From contig JAXMCQ010000018.1 of assembly GCA_046349315.1 (NCBI GenBank), forward strand, positions 1 through 64,000: a DNA stretch of 64,000 bases, given 5' to 3'. Made by a program: the position numbers and the translations under genes. Shown here one piece after another: positions 16,273 to 25,385 of the stretch; within the stretch, counting starts at the first letter, position 1; each line of letters starts with the position of its first letter. A model generated the notes under the pieces. It saw only the letters and a list, made by a program, of their open reading frames with translations, was not told the DNA's origin and ran no database searches. The stretch is from JAEUMG01 sp046349315. Its GTDB lineage: Bacteria; Pseudomonadota; Alphaproteobacteria; Rhizobiales; Aestuariivirgaceae.

Positions 16273-18461
16273 TGCGGCTTGGCCGCTTCGGCCTTGTTGC
16301 GGTTGAGCATGGCCAGCACCTGGTCGCGCGGTCCGTCCGCCACGATTTTTCCGCCGTCGAGCACGATCAGCCGACTGACGAGATTGAGGAACAAGCCGCG
16401 ATGTGTGCAGACGATTATGGTGCGATTGGGGCCGGCCCAGCCCGAGAGCTGTGCGACGAGCCGCTCCTCGGTCGCCGAATCCATGGAACTCGAAGGCTCG
16501 TCGAGAAACAGCACCTCCGGATCGCGAAGCAGCATGCGGGCGAGCGCCACCGCTTGCCGCTGCCCGCCTGACAGGCCCTTGCCGCGCTCGCCGACCGGCA
16601 TGTTGAGACCGAGCGGATGGCCGCCGGCAAAGGCATCGACGCCGCTGATGCGCACCGCGACTTCGAGCTCTTCCGCCGTCGCATAAGGCCTGCCCATCAG
16701 GATGTTTTCGCGGATCGTCCCGCTGAAGAGCTCGGGCTCTTGCGGAACATAGGCGACGGTGGCCCGGAGATCCGAGATGTCAAGTGCGCGCGTATCGGTG
16801 CCGCCGACCTGGATCGATCCGCGTTCGGCTTCGAAGAAGCCGGCCGCAAGCTTGCCGACCGTCGACTTGCCGGAGCCGATCCGCCCGATCACCGCGACCT
16901 TCTCGCCCGGCGCGACCTTGAATGAGATATCCTCAAGCGTCGGGCGGCCTTGTCCCGGGTACTGGAAATCGACATGGCGGAATTCGATCCCGCCGCCGCG
17001 CCGCACCGGCGCGCTCATCCGGCCCTGTACGCCCTCGCGTGGCAGGGCCATCAATTCATTGATCCCGTGCATCGCGGTGAAGGCTTGCTGCGCGCGCGAC
17101 AAGGTCATTGCGATATTGCCGAGTGGCGACATCAATCGGCCGGCGAGCAGATTGGCGGCGATCAATCCGCCGATCGTCAATTGGCCGTCGCGAACCAGGA
17201 AGACGCCGGTAATGATCATGCCAACGCTCACCGCCTGCTGCATGAGGCCGGTGAAATAGGTGGCGAAAGACGACCACATGCGCGCCGATGAACTGGCGCG
17301 CGCCGAGGCCGCGACAGAGTCTTCCCATTTGCGCTGCATGATGCCTTCGGCATTGGCGGCCTTCACGCTCTCGATGCCGACAAGGCTTTCGATCAGCACC
17401 GAATGGCGTCGCGAGCCATGCTGCTGGCTGAGCCTGACTGAGCGGGCGAGCGGAATCTGGATGAGCAGCGTTACGAGCAGAACCAGGATGACCGCGGTGA
17501 TCGGCACGAAGACGATAATGCCGACGAGATTCCACAGGACGAAGATGAAGACGCCCATGAACAAGAGGTCGGTCATCGCGATGATGCTGGCCGAGGTGAA
17601 GAAATCGCGCACCGCCTCGAATTCGCGGATCTGGCTGGCAAGTGCGCCCGAAGGCCCGGTGCGCCCGCTCATATTGAGTGCCAGCGCATGCTCGAACAGC
17701 AGTGAAGAAATGTGAAGGTCGACACGCCGTCCGGTGATGTCGAGAACGACGGCCCGCAATTGGCGCAATGTCGCGTCGAAAAAGAGCGCAATGATCACTC
17801 CGATGGCCAAGGCCCACAAAGTGGGAATCGTCATGTTGGGAATAACGCGATCATAGACCATCATCGTGAAGAGCGGGACGGCGAGGCCGAGCAGATTGAC
17901 GATGAAGGCGGCGAAGAAAATCTGGATCCATGACGTCCAGAAGCGGAAGACTGTCGACCAGAACCAGTGCTTCGAATGGGTTGGTTCCTTGGCTCCCGGA
18001 CGCGCCTGCATTTTGTCGGCCGGCGTCAGGAACATGACATAGCCGTAGTAATGCCGTTCGAACTCGGCGCGCGGTACCCAGACGGGTTCCTTTGACCGCC
18101 CGGGCTCGGCGACCAGCAACCGGTCCTTGCCCTCGCGCTTGAGAATGACGCACGCATCGCCATCGCGCATGAAAGCGACGACCGGAAACACGACGCCGGG
18201 GATTTCCTTGATCTTCAGTTGATTGACCTGGGCGCGCAGTCCCGCCTTTTCGGCCGCCCGTTCGGCAAGATCGGCGGTTAATTGCGGACCACGGACCGGC
18301 AGGCCGGCCAAGGCGCCGCTGCGCGAAAAGGGCAGGCCGAAATAGCGCGCCACATATTCGATGCAGTCGAGCAATGGATCGCCCGCCGCGCTGGCCGGCT
18401 CAGTCAATTGCGCGGCTTCGAAATCCAGGGGCGTGGCGGAGGTCACGGCCATGGCTGTCAC
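16269..18461 (-). CDS. Type I secretion ABC exporter (permease/ATPase, LapB-like)
   Basis: A 730-residue exporter with a C39-peptidase-like N-terminal domain (residues about 25-150), a six-helix membrane domain (about 170-450) and a nucleotide-binding domain. The ATPase shows Walker A GRIGSGKSTVG, signature LSGGQRQAVALAR and Walker B VLFLDEPSSSMD. The C39-like domain keeps a Cys33 near the family position but I cannot see a full Cys-His-Asp triad, so it is probably a substrate-docking domain as in LapB/HlyB systems. The start may be the GTG at 18461 or the ATG at 18452; neither has a strong ribosome site. It lies 15 bases after the TolC-like gene. Confidence 0.93.
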   Translation of the reverse strand: MTAMAVTSATPLDFEAAQLTEPASAAGDPLLDCIEYVARYFGLPFSRSGALAGLPVRGPQLTADLAERAAEKAGLRAQVNQLKIKEIPGVVFPVVAFMRDGDACVILKREGKDRLLVAEPGRSKEPVWVPRAEFERHYYGYVMFLTPADKMQARPGAKEPTHSKHWFWSTVFRFWTSWIQIFFAAFIVNLLGLAVPLFTMMVYDRVIPNMTIPTLWALAIGVIIALFFDATLRQLRAVVLDITGRRVDLHISSLLFEHALALNMSGRTGPSGALASQIREFEAVRDFFTSASIIAMTDLLFMGVFIFVLWNLVGIIVFVPITAVILVLLVTLLIQIPLARSVRLSQQHGSRRHSVLIESLVGIESVKAANAEGIMQRKWEDSVAASARASSSARMWSSFATYFTGLMQQAVSVGMIITGVFLVRDGQLTIGGLIAANLLAGRLMSPLGNIAMTLSRAQQAFTAMHGINELMALPREGVQGRMSAPVRRGGGIEFRHVDFQYPGQGRPTLEDISFKVAPGEKVAVIGRIGSGKSTVGKLAAGFFEAERGSIQVGGTDTRALDISDLRATVAYVPQEPELFSGTIRENILMGRPYATAEELEVAVRISGVDAFAGGHPLGLNMPVGERGKGLSGGQRQAVALARMLLRDPEVLFLDEPSSSMDSATEERLVAQLSGWAGPNRTIIVCTHRGLFLNLVSRLIVLDGGKIVADGPRDQVLAMLNRNKAEAAKPQ

Positions 18462-18476
18462 GCCGGCCGAAAGAGA

Positions 18477-19844
18477 TTATTCGAGCCGGAGCGGCTCGAT
18501 ATCGACGTTGAACGGGCTGGTTTTCGACAGATCGGGAACTTCCACATAGCTTTCCGCCGGAGCCTCAACCCCGAGACTGCTCAACAATCGTCCGGTCGCC
18601 GCCTGCAAGTGATATGCCGAAAACAACCGTATGGCCTTGGCGCTCGCAAGCTGGAACTGGCTGTTAAATAGGGCCGTTTCGGAATCGAGCAAGTCCAGCA
18701 GGCTGCGCTTGGCGAGCTTGTACTCTTCCCGGTACTGTTTCACCAAGCTCTGATTAGAGTTAACCTGCTGTTGGGCGGCATCGACCCGCTCTTTGCCGAT
18801 CACATAGGCGGCATAGGTCTTGTCGATGGTTTCGCGGGTTTTCCGGGCCGCTTCTTCTTGCTGGTAGCGCGCCCGGTTGAGTTCCTCGCCGAGCGCCTCG
18901 GTGCGATAGCTCGTGGCGTTGCCGTTGAAGAGGTTCCAGCTCAAGACCACGACGCCGGAGATATCCACATCCTTGCCTTGGACGCCGTCAATGTCATAGC
19001 CGTAGCTTGTACTCCCGCGCAGGGAAATCGTTGGATAATAGCTGCTTTTCGCTTGTTCTTTCGCGAAATAGGCCGCTTCCGCCTCGGCACCTGCCGCCTG
19101 GATCGCGGGATTGTTTGCAAGAGCGGTATCATAGGCCGATTGCGGCGATCCCGGCAGGTTGCGGGGATAGGCGACTGTCTGGAGGTTCTTGGGTTCCCTG
19201 CCGATCACCTGACGAAATTTCGCTCGGGCTTCTTCGAGAGCCTGCTCGATCTGGGCAATGATCGCATCCGCCGCGGCCACCCGTTCGATCGCCTGATCGA
19301 CATCGCTGCGCGGCACTTTTCCGCCGGAGTTCAGATCGCGCACCAGGCCGAGAATACTTTGCAGTCGCTTGCGATTCGTGTGAGCAACGCCAAGAATCTG
19401 GCTATGGCGCTGCACGTCGATATAGGCTTCGACCGCATCGAGGCCGAGCGCTTCCGAACGCTCAAGCAGGCGCAGCGCACCGGCATCGACGGTCGCGGCG
19501 CTGCGGTAAATGTCATTCGAGCGATCCCAGCCATCGAACAGGACCTGGGTCAATTCGGCGCTGATCATGCGCCGGAAATCCCACTGATCGTCTTCGTTGG
19601 CGGAAAGGTAATCAGGCTGGTCGACATATTGCGCGCCGGCATCGCCGGTCACATCAAGGCTGGGATAGAGGCGGCTTTTCGCTGCCTTGAAATCCCAGAT
19701 TCGTGCCCGTTCTGCGGCTGCTGCTGCACCGACGGCGGGGTGGGTTGAAACGGTCATTTGCACCGCGTCGCGCAACGACATGGCGTAAGCGGGCATTGCC
19801 GAGCCGACCACGGCTAGAATGCAGGCAACCACCGCCAAACGCAT
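18477..19844 (-). CDS. TolC family outer-membrane channel protein
   Basis: A 455-residue outer-membrane factor. A signal peptide (MRLAVVACILAVVGSAMPAYA) is followed by MSLRDAVQMTVSTHPAV, then two TolC repeats with long coiled-coil helices. Typical pieces are GLDAVEAYIDVQRHSQIL in the first repeat, DISGVVVLSWNLFNG before the second and the final ARLLSSLG-like motif (GRLLSSLGV). It is the first gene of a leftward operon with the ABC exporter and the HlyD adaptor, giving a complete type I secretion apparatus. The promoter must lie in the 254-base gap shared with the divergent giant surface-protein gene. Confidence 0.93.
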   Translation of the reverse strand: MRLAVVACILAVVGSAMPAYAMSLRDAVQMTVSTHPAVGAAAAAERARIWDFKAAKSRLYPSLDVTGDAGAQYVDQPDYLSANEDDQWDFRRMISAELTQVLFDGWDRSNDIYRSAATVDAGALRLLERSEALGLDAVEAYIDVQRHSQILGVAHTNRKRLQSILGLVRDLNSGGKVPRSDVDQAIERVAAADAIIAQIEQALEEARAKFRQVIGREPKNLQTVAYPRNLPGSPQSAYDTALANNPAIQAAGAEAEAAYFAKEQAKSSYYPTISLRGSTSYGYDIDGVQGKDVDISGVVVLSWNLFNGNATSYRTEALGEELNRARYQQEEAARKTRETIDKTYAAYVIGKERVDAAQQQVNSNQSLVKQYREEYKLAKRSLLDLLDSETALFNSQFQLASAKAIRLFSAYHLQAATGRLLSSLGVEAPAESYVEVPDLSKTSPFNVDIEPLRLE

Positions 19845-20098
19845 TAAGTCACGCCCCCGAATGGCCGGTCAGTTCGTCTCGCAACGCCGGCCTTTTGACC
19901 ATTCACGCGCGATTCTGCCGGTGCTTTCGTATCCCCGAAAAATACTGTAACGTACGAAATTGCGATATTGAAGGGGATTTAACCCCTACCACCGTGCTTT
20001 ATCGGGAGGATCGCCAGAAATGCCACAATTCGGCAGTCTGGTGATGTTTGACGTCGAAGTTCATATAAAATAAAGCGCTTGGCGCGAGTGAGTGACCA
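19845..20098. promoter_or_regulatory. Divergent promoter region, secretion operon and giant surface protein
   Basis: The 254-base gap is more AT-rich than its surroundings from about 19920 onward. It holds a GGGG-ATTTAA-CCCC dyad at 19973-19986 and a CGTACG palindrome at 19951-19956. No gene is visible. The exporter and its presumed substrate are transcribed away from each other from here, which would allow shared regulation. Confidence 0.45.
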
Positions 20099-23000
20099 AT
20101 GGTCAAGGTGGATTACGCCTTTAGCGAATCGAGCGCCGCAGCGCTCCTGGCACAGGGCGGCCCGGTAACCGTTCCCGATGCCCATTTGCTCTTCGGTGCC
20201 GATTTCAGCCGGGCGGGCCACGACCTCCTGCTCACCGGCGATGATGGCAAAACGCTCACCATTGTTGACTATTTCGGCCCGCACGGCCCCGTCAATCTCG
20301 TCTCGCCCGATGGCGCGGTTCTCTCATCCTCGGTAGTCCAGTCCCTGGCCGGCCCACTCGCGCCCGGCCAATATGCGCAAGCCGGCGATCAGCAACCGGC
20401 GGAAGCGATCGGCAAGGTCGTAACCTTGCAAGGGCCGGTTTCGGCGCAGCACACCGACGGTACGGTCGTTCAATTGGCGATTGGCGACCCGGTCGCGATG
20501 GGCGATGTTTTGCAGACCGGTTCAGGTGCATCCGTGGGCTTGGTCTTCACCGACGGCACCGTCTTCAACCTGTCGAATGATTCGCGGATGGTGCTCGACA
20601 ATCTGGTCTACCAGCCAGGTGGCAGCAGCAATGCGCTCAATTTCAACATTGTGCAGGGCACATTCTCGTTCGTTGCCGGCCAGATTGCACCGACCGGCGA
20701 GATGCGTATCGATACGCCGGTGGCCACGATGGGCATCCGCGGAACGGCGCCGATGGGCATCTGTTCAAATGGCGGCCCGTGCAAGTTCATCCTGGTTCCC
20801 AATCCGGGTGACGGTCACATCGGCCAGTATCTGCTGTTTGCGACCGGTACCAACAATCTGATCGCGACCGTCAACACGACCGATCTTCAGTACACCGTGT
20901 TCGCCAATGGCGGATATGAAACCGGTGCGATCGATCCCGACTTCAAGCAAGAGCTTCAAAATCTGATCGATGCCTTCGAGCATAAGGAGACGTCGGTCGA
21001 GCCTGACGAGCCCGGTGGCAACGGTTCCGGCGAGACCAACCATGCGGCTGGAGGCTCGGGCATTGGCGGTGCCTTTACTGATTCTCCGATCGAGCCCAAT
21101 GCAGTCGATGCCTTCGCGGCGTTTGTGACGAGCCAAGCGGAGCTGGTCAGCGAGGCAATCCAATCGGGTGCCGAGACCGTAACCACCACCGACGCGGGCA
21201 CGGGTGTCGTCGATACGTCGAGCCCGCCGGTCATCGTCCAGAACCAGCCGCCGACCTTCGGCGGCCAGGAGTCAGGTGATGCGGTCGAAGACGTCGGCAC
21301 CAGCACTGGCGGAACGGTCGTCGTTACTGACCCCGATGGTGGCGGAGAATCCGGTGTACAGCCCCAGACCGCGACCCAAGGCACCTATGGCGTCTTCAGC
21401 ATACTTGCCGATGGCACCTGGACTTACACGCTGAACAACGGCAGCGCCGCCGTTCAGTCCCTGCCGGACGGCACACTGGCGCATGATGTTTTCATCGTCG
21501 TTTCGGCGGACGGCACCGCAACCACATCCGTCGACATCACAGTCACCGGCACCAATGACATCCCGACCATCACTGGCACCGCGACCGGCGACGTCGGCGA
21601 AGACGGGACAGCAACGGCCACCGGCACGATCGCTGTCAGCGATCCGGATACGGGCGAATCATCCGTCATTCCGCAAAGCGGGGTGGCCGGAACCTACGGC
21701 ACTTTTGCCATCACCGCCGCTGGCGTTTGGACCTATGTCCTCGACAATGCCAATGCGGCAGTCCAGGCACTCCCCCAAGGCGCGACGCTGACCGAGACCT
21801 TCAACGTCACCTCTGCCGACGGCACCACGACGCAATCCGTCACCGTCACCATAACCGGAAGCAATGACGGTCCGACTATCGGCGGTGTCGACACTGGCTC
21901 CGTTACGGAGAACAGCGAGACCACTTCGGTTCAAGGAGCGCTGACCATCAGCGATCCGGATACCGGCGAATCGGTTTTCCAAACTCAGAGCGGGACCCTC
22001 GGCCAGTACGGAAGCTTCACCGTAGATCAGAGCGGCAACTGGACCTACACGCTCAATAACGGCAATGCCGCTGTCGACGGGCTCAATGTCGGCGACTCAC
22101 TAACCGATAGTTTCACCGTTCTGGCGGCCGACGGCACTCAGCATGTGGTGACGGTCACCATCAATGGCAGCAACGACGCGGCCGTGCTGACGCCGGCGGT
22201 CGCAAATCTCGCAGAGACAAACTCGGCCGCCGACATTTCGACAGGCGGCACGCTTCCAATCAGCGATGTCGACAGTCCGGCGACGTTTGTCGCGCAGACG
22301 GGCACCGAGGGTGCATACGGCACGTTCAGTATCGATGCGAACGGCGTGTGGACCTATACCGCCGACAGTGCCCACAACGAATTCCTCGCTGGCCAGACCT
22401 ACACAGATAGTTTCACGGTCACGGCGGCCGACGGCACCCAGACTACGGTGACAGTCAACATTCTTGGCACCAATGACGTTGCCGAAATTGGTGGTGTTTC
22501 GACAGGCTCGGTCACCGAAGATACCGCTGTTAGCGAAGGGGGCGATCTGACCGCGCAAGGGTCGTTGACGATCACCGATCCCGATTCGGGTCAGGCGGCA
22601 TTTGTCGCACAAGCGAGCGTTGCCGGGACTTATGGCACGTTCACGCTCGATGCCGCCGGGAACTGGACTTACACCGCCGACAACAGCCAGCAGGCGATCC
22701 AGCAGCTTGGCGCCAATCAGTCGATCACGGACAGCTTCACGGCCGTGTCTGCCGACGGGACCGACAGCCAGGTCATCACCGTCACCATTCACGGGACCAA
22801 TGACGGCGCCGAGATCGGTGGTGTTTCGACAGGCTCGGTCACCGAGGATGTTGCGGTCACCGAAGAGGGCGATCTCGCGACCCAGGGTTCGCTTACCATC
22901 GCCGACCCCGATTCGGGCCAGGCGGCATTTGTTGCACAGGCCAGTGTGGCCGGGACCTATGGCACCTTCACGCTCGATGCCGCCGGCAACTGGACTTACA

Positions 23001-24079
23001 CTGCGGATAATAGCCAGCAAGCGATCCAGCAGCTTGGCGCCAATCAGTCGATCACCGACAGCTTCACGGCCGTGTCTGCCGACGGGACTGACAGCCAGGT
23101 CATCACCGTCACCATCGATGGCACGAATGACGGCGCCGAGATCGGTGGTGTTTCGACCGGCTCGGTCACCGAGGATGTTGCGGTCACCGAAGAGGGCGAT
23201 CTCACGACCCAGGGTTCGCTTACCATCGCCGACCCCGATTCGGGTCAGGCGGCATTTGTTGCACAGGCCAGTGTGGCCGGGACCTATGGCACGTTTACGC
23301 TCGATTCCGCCGGCAACTGGACTTACACGGCTGACAACGGCCAGCAAGCGATCCAGCAGCTTGGCGCCAATCAGTCGATCACCGACAGCTTCACGGCCGT
23401 GTCTGCCGACGGGACTGACAGCCAGGTCATCACCGTCACCATCCATGGCAGCAATGACGGCGCCGAGATCGGCGGCGTTTCGACAGGCTCTGTCACCGAG
23501 GACGTAACGGTCGGCGAGGGCCAACTTAATTCGAATGGCCAGCTGACGATCATCGATCCCGATTCCGGTCAGGCGGCATTTGTTGCACAAGCGAGCGTTG
23601 CCGGGACCTATGGCACGTTCACGCTCGATGCCGCCGGCAACTGGACTTACACCGCCGACAACAGCCAGCAAGCGATCCAAGAGCTCGGCGCCAATCAGTC
23701 GATCACCGACAGCTTCACGGCCGTCTCGGCCGACGGCACCGACAGCCAGGTGGTGACCGTCACCATACATGGCACGAATGACGGCGCCGAGATTGGCGGC
23801 GTTTCGACCGGCTCGGTCACCGAGGACGTAACGGTCGGCGAAGGCCAACTTTATTCGAATGGTCAGCTGACGATCACCGATCCCGATTCCGGCCAGGCGG
23901 TCTTTGTCGCACGCGAGCGTTGCCGGGACCTGGCCGTTTACGCTCGATGCGGCCGGCAACTGGACTTACACCGCCGACAACAGCCAGGAGGCGATCCAGC
24001 AGCTTGGTGCCAACCAGTCGATCACCGACAGCTACGCCAGTTCGCCGCGGCACCGACGCCAGATCCCCGTACATCCTGA
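20099..24079 (+). CDS. Giant FecR/VCBS-repeat surface protein, N-terminal part (split by damaged repeat)
   Basis: The first 1,326 residues of a protein that was probably about 2,800 long. Residues about 105-290 form a FecR-like domain (GKVVTLQGPVSAQH, GDPVAMGDVLQTGSGASVGL, MRIDTPVATMGIRGTAPMG). An acidic Gly-rich linker follows. From residue about 385 there are four diverged VCBS repeats and then near-identical VCBS units with a period of 108-109 residues, each with DPDSGQAAF, YGTFTLDAAGNWTYTADN and SFTAVSADGT motifs. No signal peptide is seen, which suits type I export by the divergent operon. The frame is lost in the unit at about 23,900-24,090 and ends at 24079, where the stop and the next in-frame ATG overlap (TGATG). 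The likely role is a biofilm or attachment adhesin. Confidence 0.85.
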   Translation: MVKVDYAFSESSAAALLAQGGPVTVPDAHLLFGADFSRAGHDLLLTGDDGKTLTIVDYFGPHGPVNLVSPDGAVLSSSVVQSLAGPLAPGQYAQAGDQQPAEAIGKVVTLQGPVSAQHTDGTVVQLAIGDPVAMGDVLQTGSGASVGLVFTDGTVFNLSNDSRMVLDNLVYQPGGSSNALNFNIVQGTFSFVAGQIAPTGEMRIDTPVATMGIRGTAPMGICSNGGPCKFILVPNPGDGHIGQYLLFATGTNNLIATVNTTDLQYTVFANGGYETGAIDPDFKQELQNLIDAFEHKETSVEPDEPGGNGSGETNHAAGGSGIGGAFTDSPIEPNAVDAFAAFVTSQAELVSEAIQSGAETVTTTDAGTGVVDTSSPPVIVQNQPPTFGGQESGDAVEDVGTSTGGTVVVTDPDGGGESGVQPQTATQGTYGVFSILADGTWTYTLNNGSAAVQSLPDGTLAHDVFIVVSADGTATTSVDITVTGTNDIPTITGTATGDVGEDGTATATGTIAVSDPDTGESSVIPQSGVAGTYGTFAITAAGVWTYVLDNANAAVQALPQGATLTETFNVTSADGTTTQSVTVTITGSNDGPTIGGVDTGSVTENSETTSVQGALTISDPDTGESVFQTQSGTLGQYGSFTVDQSGNWTYTLNNGNAAVDGLNVGDSLTDSFTVLAADGTQHVVTVTINGSNDAAVLTPAVANLAETNSAADISTGGTLPISDVDSPATFVAQTGTEGAYGTFSIDANGVWTYTADSAHNEFLAGQTYTDSFTVTAADGTQTTVTVNILGTNDVAEIGGVSTGSVTEDTAVSEGGDLTAQGSLTITDPDSGQAAFVAQASVAGTYGTFTLDAAGNWTYTADNSQQAIQQLGANQSITDSFTAVSADGTDSQVITVTIHGTNDGAEIGGVSTGSVTEDVAVTEEGDLATQGSLTIADPDSGQAAFVAQASVAGTYGTFTLDAAGNWTYTADNSQQAIQQLGANQSITDSFTAVSADGTDSQVITVTIDGTNDGAEIGGVSTGSVTEDVAVTEEGDLTTQGSLTIADPDSGQAAFVAQASVAGTYGTFTLDSAGNWTYTADNGQQAIQQLGANQSITDSFTAVSADGTDSQVITVTIHGSNDGAEIGGVSTGSVTEDVTVGEGQLNSNGQLTIIDPDSGQAAFVAQASVAGTYGTFTLDAAGNWTYTADNSQQAIQELGANQSITDSFTAVSADGTDSQVVTVTIHGTNDGAEIGGVSTGSVTEDVTVGEGQLYSNGQLTITDPDSGQAVFVARERCRDLAVYARCGRQLDLHRRQQPGGDPAAWCQPVDHRQLRQFAAAPTPDPRTS

Positions 24080-25385
24080 TGACGCGCCGAGTCGGTGGTG
24101 TTTCGACCGGCTCGGTCACCGAGGATGTTGCGGTCACCGAAGAGGGCGATCTCACGACCCAGGGTTCGCTTACTATCGCCGACCCCGATTCCGGCCAGGC
24201 AGCATTCGCCGCACAGGCCAGTGTGGCTGGCACCTACGGCACTTTCACGCTCGATGCCGCCGGCAACTGGACCTACACGGCCGACAACAGTCAGCAAGCG
24301 ATCCAGCAGCTTGGCGCCAATCAGTCGATCACCGACAGCTTCACGGCCGTGTCTGCCGACGGGACTGACAGCCAGGTCATCACCGTCACCATCCATGGCA
24401 GCAATGACGGCGCCGAGATCGGCGGCGTTTCGACAGGCTCTGTCACCGAGGACGTAACGGTCGGCGAGGGCCAACTCTATTCAAATGGTCAGCTGACGAT
24501 CACCGATCCCGATTCCGGCCAGGCGGTGTTTGCTTCGCAGGCAGAGACAACCGGCAGCAACGGCTATGGCACTTTCACCCTCGATGCGGCCGGCAACTGG
24601 ACTTACACCGCCGACAACAGCCAGCAGGCGATCCAAGAGCTAGGCGCCAATCAGTCGCTGACCGACAGCTTTACGGCCGTATCGGCCGATGGAACGTCGC
24701 AGCTTGTGACGGTGACGATCCACGGCAGCAATGACGGCGCAGAGATTGGCGGTGCGACGACCGGCACGGTGACCGAGGACGTAACGGTCGGCGAGGGCCA
24801 ACTCTATTCAAATGGTCAGCTGACGATCGCCGATCCCGATTCCGGCCAGGCGGTGTTTGCTTCGCAGGCAGAGACAACCGGCAGCAACGGCTATGGCACT
24901 TTCACCCTCGATGCGGCCGGCAACTGGACTTACACCGCCGACAACAGCCAGCAGGCGATCCAAGAGCTAGGCGCCAATCAGTCGCTCACCGACAGCTTCA
25001 CCGCCGTGTCCGCCGATGGAACGTCGCAGCTTGTGACGGTGACGATCCACGGCAGCAATGACGGCGCAGAGATTGGCGGTGCGACGACCGGCACGGTGAC
25101 CGAGGACGCAACGGTGGGCGAAGGCCAGCTTTACACGGATGGCCAATTGACGATCACCGATCCCGATTCCGGCCAGGCGGTGTTTGCTTCGCAGGCAGAG
25201 ACAACCGGCAGCAATGGTTATGGCACCTTCACGCTCGATGCCGAAGGTAACTGGACTTATACCGCCGATAACAGCCAGGAAGCGATCCAAGAGCTTGGTG
25301 TCAACCAGTCGCTGACCGACAGCTTCACGGCCGTGTCTGCCGATGGAACGACGCAGCTCGTCACCGTCACCATCAATGGCAGCAA
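22477..25385 (+). repeat. Tandem block of nine near-identical VCBS units
   Basis: Units start near 22477, 22804, 23131, 23458, 23782, about 24085, 24408, 24735 and 25062, i.e. a 324-327-base period. DNA identity between neighbours is high, including long identical runs, unlike the four diverged units before them, so this part expanded recently. Two unit subtypes occur: one with VAVTEEGDL and FVAQASVAGTYG, another with VGEGQLYSNGQL and ASQAETTGSNGYG. The fifth unit is about 25 bases short and breaks the frame. Confidence 0.85.

Noticed and set aside
22100..23959. A 619-codon open frame on the minus strand across the VCBS repeats
   Set aside because: It is the exact antisense of the repeat-coding DNA, is itself repetitive with the same period, and has no ribosome site or family motif.
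24079..24081. Deliberate two-cistron split of the giant protein at TGATG
   Set aside because: The unit around the junction is damaged by several small gaps and there is no ribosome site before the ATG; a damaged repeat explains the break better.
22477..25385. CRISPR-like regular repetition
   Set aside because: The period is 324-327 bases of continuous coding sequence with no unique spacers; it is protein repeat DNA.
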